A stretch of DNA of 64,000 nt from Roseobacter ponti (GTDB taxonomy: Bacteria; Pseudomonadota; Alphaproteobacteria; Rhodobacterales; Rhodobacteraceae), in NCBI RefSeq assembly GCF_012932215.1, contig NZ_CP048788.1, positions 248,001 through 312,000 on the forward strand, given 5' to 3'. Below the pieces are notes generated by a model. It ran no database searches and was not told the DNA's origin. It worked only from the letters and a program-made list of their open reading frames with translations. Shown here piece after piece: positions 63,406 to 64,000 of this stretch (positions are counted from its first letter, which is position 1; every line of letters begins with the position of its first letter). Made by a program: the position numbers and the translations under genes.

Positions 63406-64000
63406 ATGTCAGATACAGGAGTTCCCGCGCGCTTGAGCGCTGTTTACATGCTAGATCAGGTGCTTGGTGAAGGCCGGCTGATGTCCGAACTGCTGGGGGC
63501 CGGGGTGCTCGACAAACTGCCCGTTGAAGACCGCGCGCGCGCTGCCCGTCTGGCGCAGGACACTCTGCGCAGTCTTGAGCGGGCGGATCGCATTCTTCAG
63601 AAACATCTCTCAAAATACCCGCCGCTGACTGTCCGCAATGCGCTGCGGGTCGGCGCGGTCGAGCTTTGCCAGGGCGCTGCCGCGCACGGTGTGGTCAACG
63701 CAATGGTCGAGGTGGTGTCGCGGCAAAAGAACTTCGGCCACCTTAAGGGGCTGACAAATGCGGTTCTGCGCAAAGTCGCAGCCGACGGCCCGGAGGCCTG
63801 GGCTGCACTGCGGGCTCCACGCCTGCCGAAATGGCTGCGCGGCCCCCTCGTTGAAGCCTGGGGCGCAGAGGCGATCGGAGCGATGGAAGTTGCGCATTTC
63901 GCCGGCGCGCCGCTTGATCTGACTGCGAAAAGCGATCCGAAGGCTGTGGCGGATGCCACAGGCGGCGTACTTTTGCCGAACGGGTCGGTGCGTGTGTCAG
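63406..64000 (+). CDS. rsmB: 16S rRNA (cytosine-967-C5)-methyltransferase RsmB, N-terminal part
   Basis: The first 198 residues of an RsmB-type enzyme; the gene continues past the right edge. The NusB-like N-terminal domain is visible (ARLSAVYMLDQVLGEGRLMSELL, AVELCQGAAAHGVVNAMVEVVSR, FGHLKGLTNAVLRKVA), followed by the beginning of the methyltransferase region (LPKWLRGPLVEAWG). The catalytic SAM motifs lie outside the window. It starts at ATG 63406, divergent from the SDHAF4-like gene. Confidence 0.9.
   Translation, partial: MSDTGVPARLSAVYMLDQVLGEGRLMSELLGAGVLDKLPVEDRARAARLAQDTLRSLERADRILQKHLSKYPPLTVRNALRVGAVELCQGAAAHGVVNAMVEVVSRQKNFGHLKGLTNAVLRKVAADGPEAWAALRAPRLPKWLRGPLVEAWGAEAIGAMEVAHFAGAPLDLTAKSDPKAVADATGGVLLPNGSVRVS

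Noticed and set aside
1-64000. Search by eye for tRNA T-loops, insertion-sequence ends, CRISPR repeats and integrase genes
   Set aside because: None was found; the region looks like unbroken core chromosome.

Overview
The window is a continuous piece of core chromosome from an alphaproteobacterium of the Rhodobacteraceae/Roseobacter group. This rests on gene families and their order: pmbA-cysQ-DUF4170-Kdo transferase-like-lpxK, DUF3576-leuS-lptE-holA, a CenR-like regulator followed by xthA, aminotransferase-ftsK-lolA, rbfA...truB...rpsO...pnp, and dapB...rsmB. GC content is high, coding density is very high, and many neighbours overlap by 1, 4 or 14 bases. I saw no rRNA, tRNA, insertion sequence, prophage, integrase or CRISPR array. 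No gene-free stretch exceeds 300 bases; the longest are about 250-290 bases and hold promoters, terminators or structured RNA.

Layout: 0-5.5 kb, envelope genes on the minus strand (lpxK end, GT30 glycosyltransferase, CysQ-like phosphatase, PmbA, DUF2125). 5.6-10.1 kb, SDR, MscS channel, flavoprotein, GST and a GFA-family protein. 10.1-16 kb, holA-lptE-leuS-DUF3576 (minus) and a strongly biased porin gene (plus). 16-22 kb, PLPBP, L,D-transpeptidase-like, ribA, a CenR-like response regulator with a three-hairpin RNA in its 3' region, xthA, and a thioredoxin-TPR chaperone/LON-domain/Trm112 run. 22-31.5 kb, UbiH-type hydroxylase, amidase, aminotransferase, ftsK, lolA, a lytic-transglycosylase lipoprotein, AEC transporter and HspQ. 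31.5-36 kb, gamma-glutamyltransferase, an RsbV/RsbW-like pair, thiolase and a free-Met-sulfoxide reductase. 36-43.4 kb, a six-gene N-methyl (glycine-betaine type) demethylation operon. 43.4-48.6 kb, RluA-type synthase, ArsR-AHSA1 pair, ALDH, 1-Cys peroxiredoxin, and an Lrp regulator divergent from phhA. 48.6-64 kb, a VPLPA-CTERM SGNH hydrolase, pnp, ASCH, an NTF2-FMO fusion, tpiA, K+ channel, rpsO, truB, rbfA, dapB, SDHAF4-like and the start of rsmB.

The most system-like element is 35.9-43.4 kb. An XRE-cupin regulator, a LysE exporter, a GFA/CENP-V zinc protein, two paralogous FAD-GcvT dehydrogenases and a zinc methyltransferase of the betaine-homocysteine type are arranged with gaps of -4 to +12 bases. 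Two identical dyads (GTGAAAA-N11-TTTTCAC, 39 bp apart) stand before the regulator. I infer stepwise demethylation of glycine betaine/dimethylglycine/sarcosine or a related N- or S-methyl compound, with one methyl group passed to homocysteine, others oxidised to folate-bound C1 or formaldehyde, and GFA handling formaldehyde. The second notable element is the structured RNA at about 19.21-19.33 kb downstream of the CenR-like gene. Its position matches that of the Rhodobacter sRNA SorX, which is derived from the 3' end of an OmpR-family regulator mRNA.
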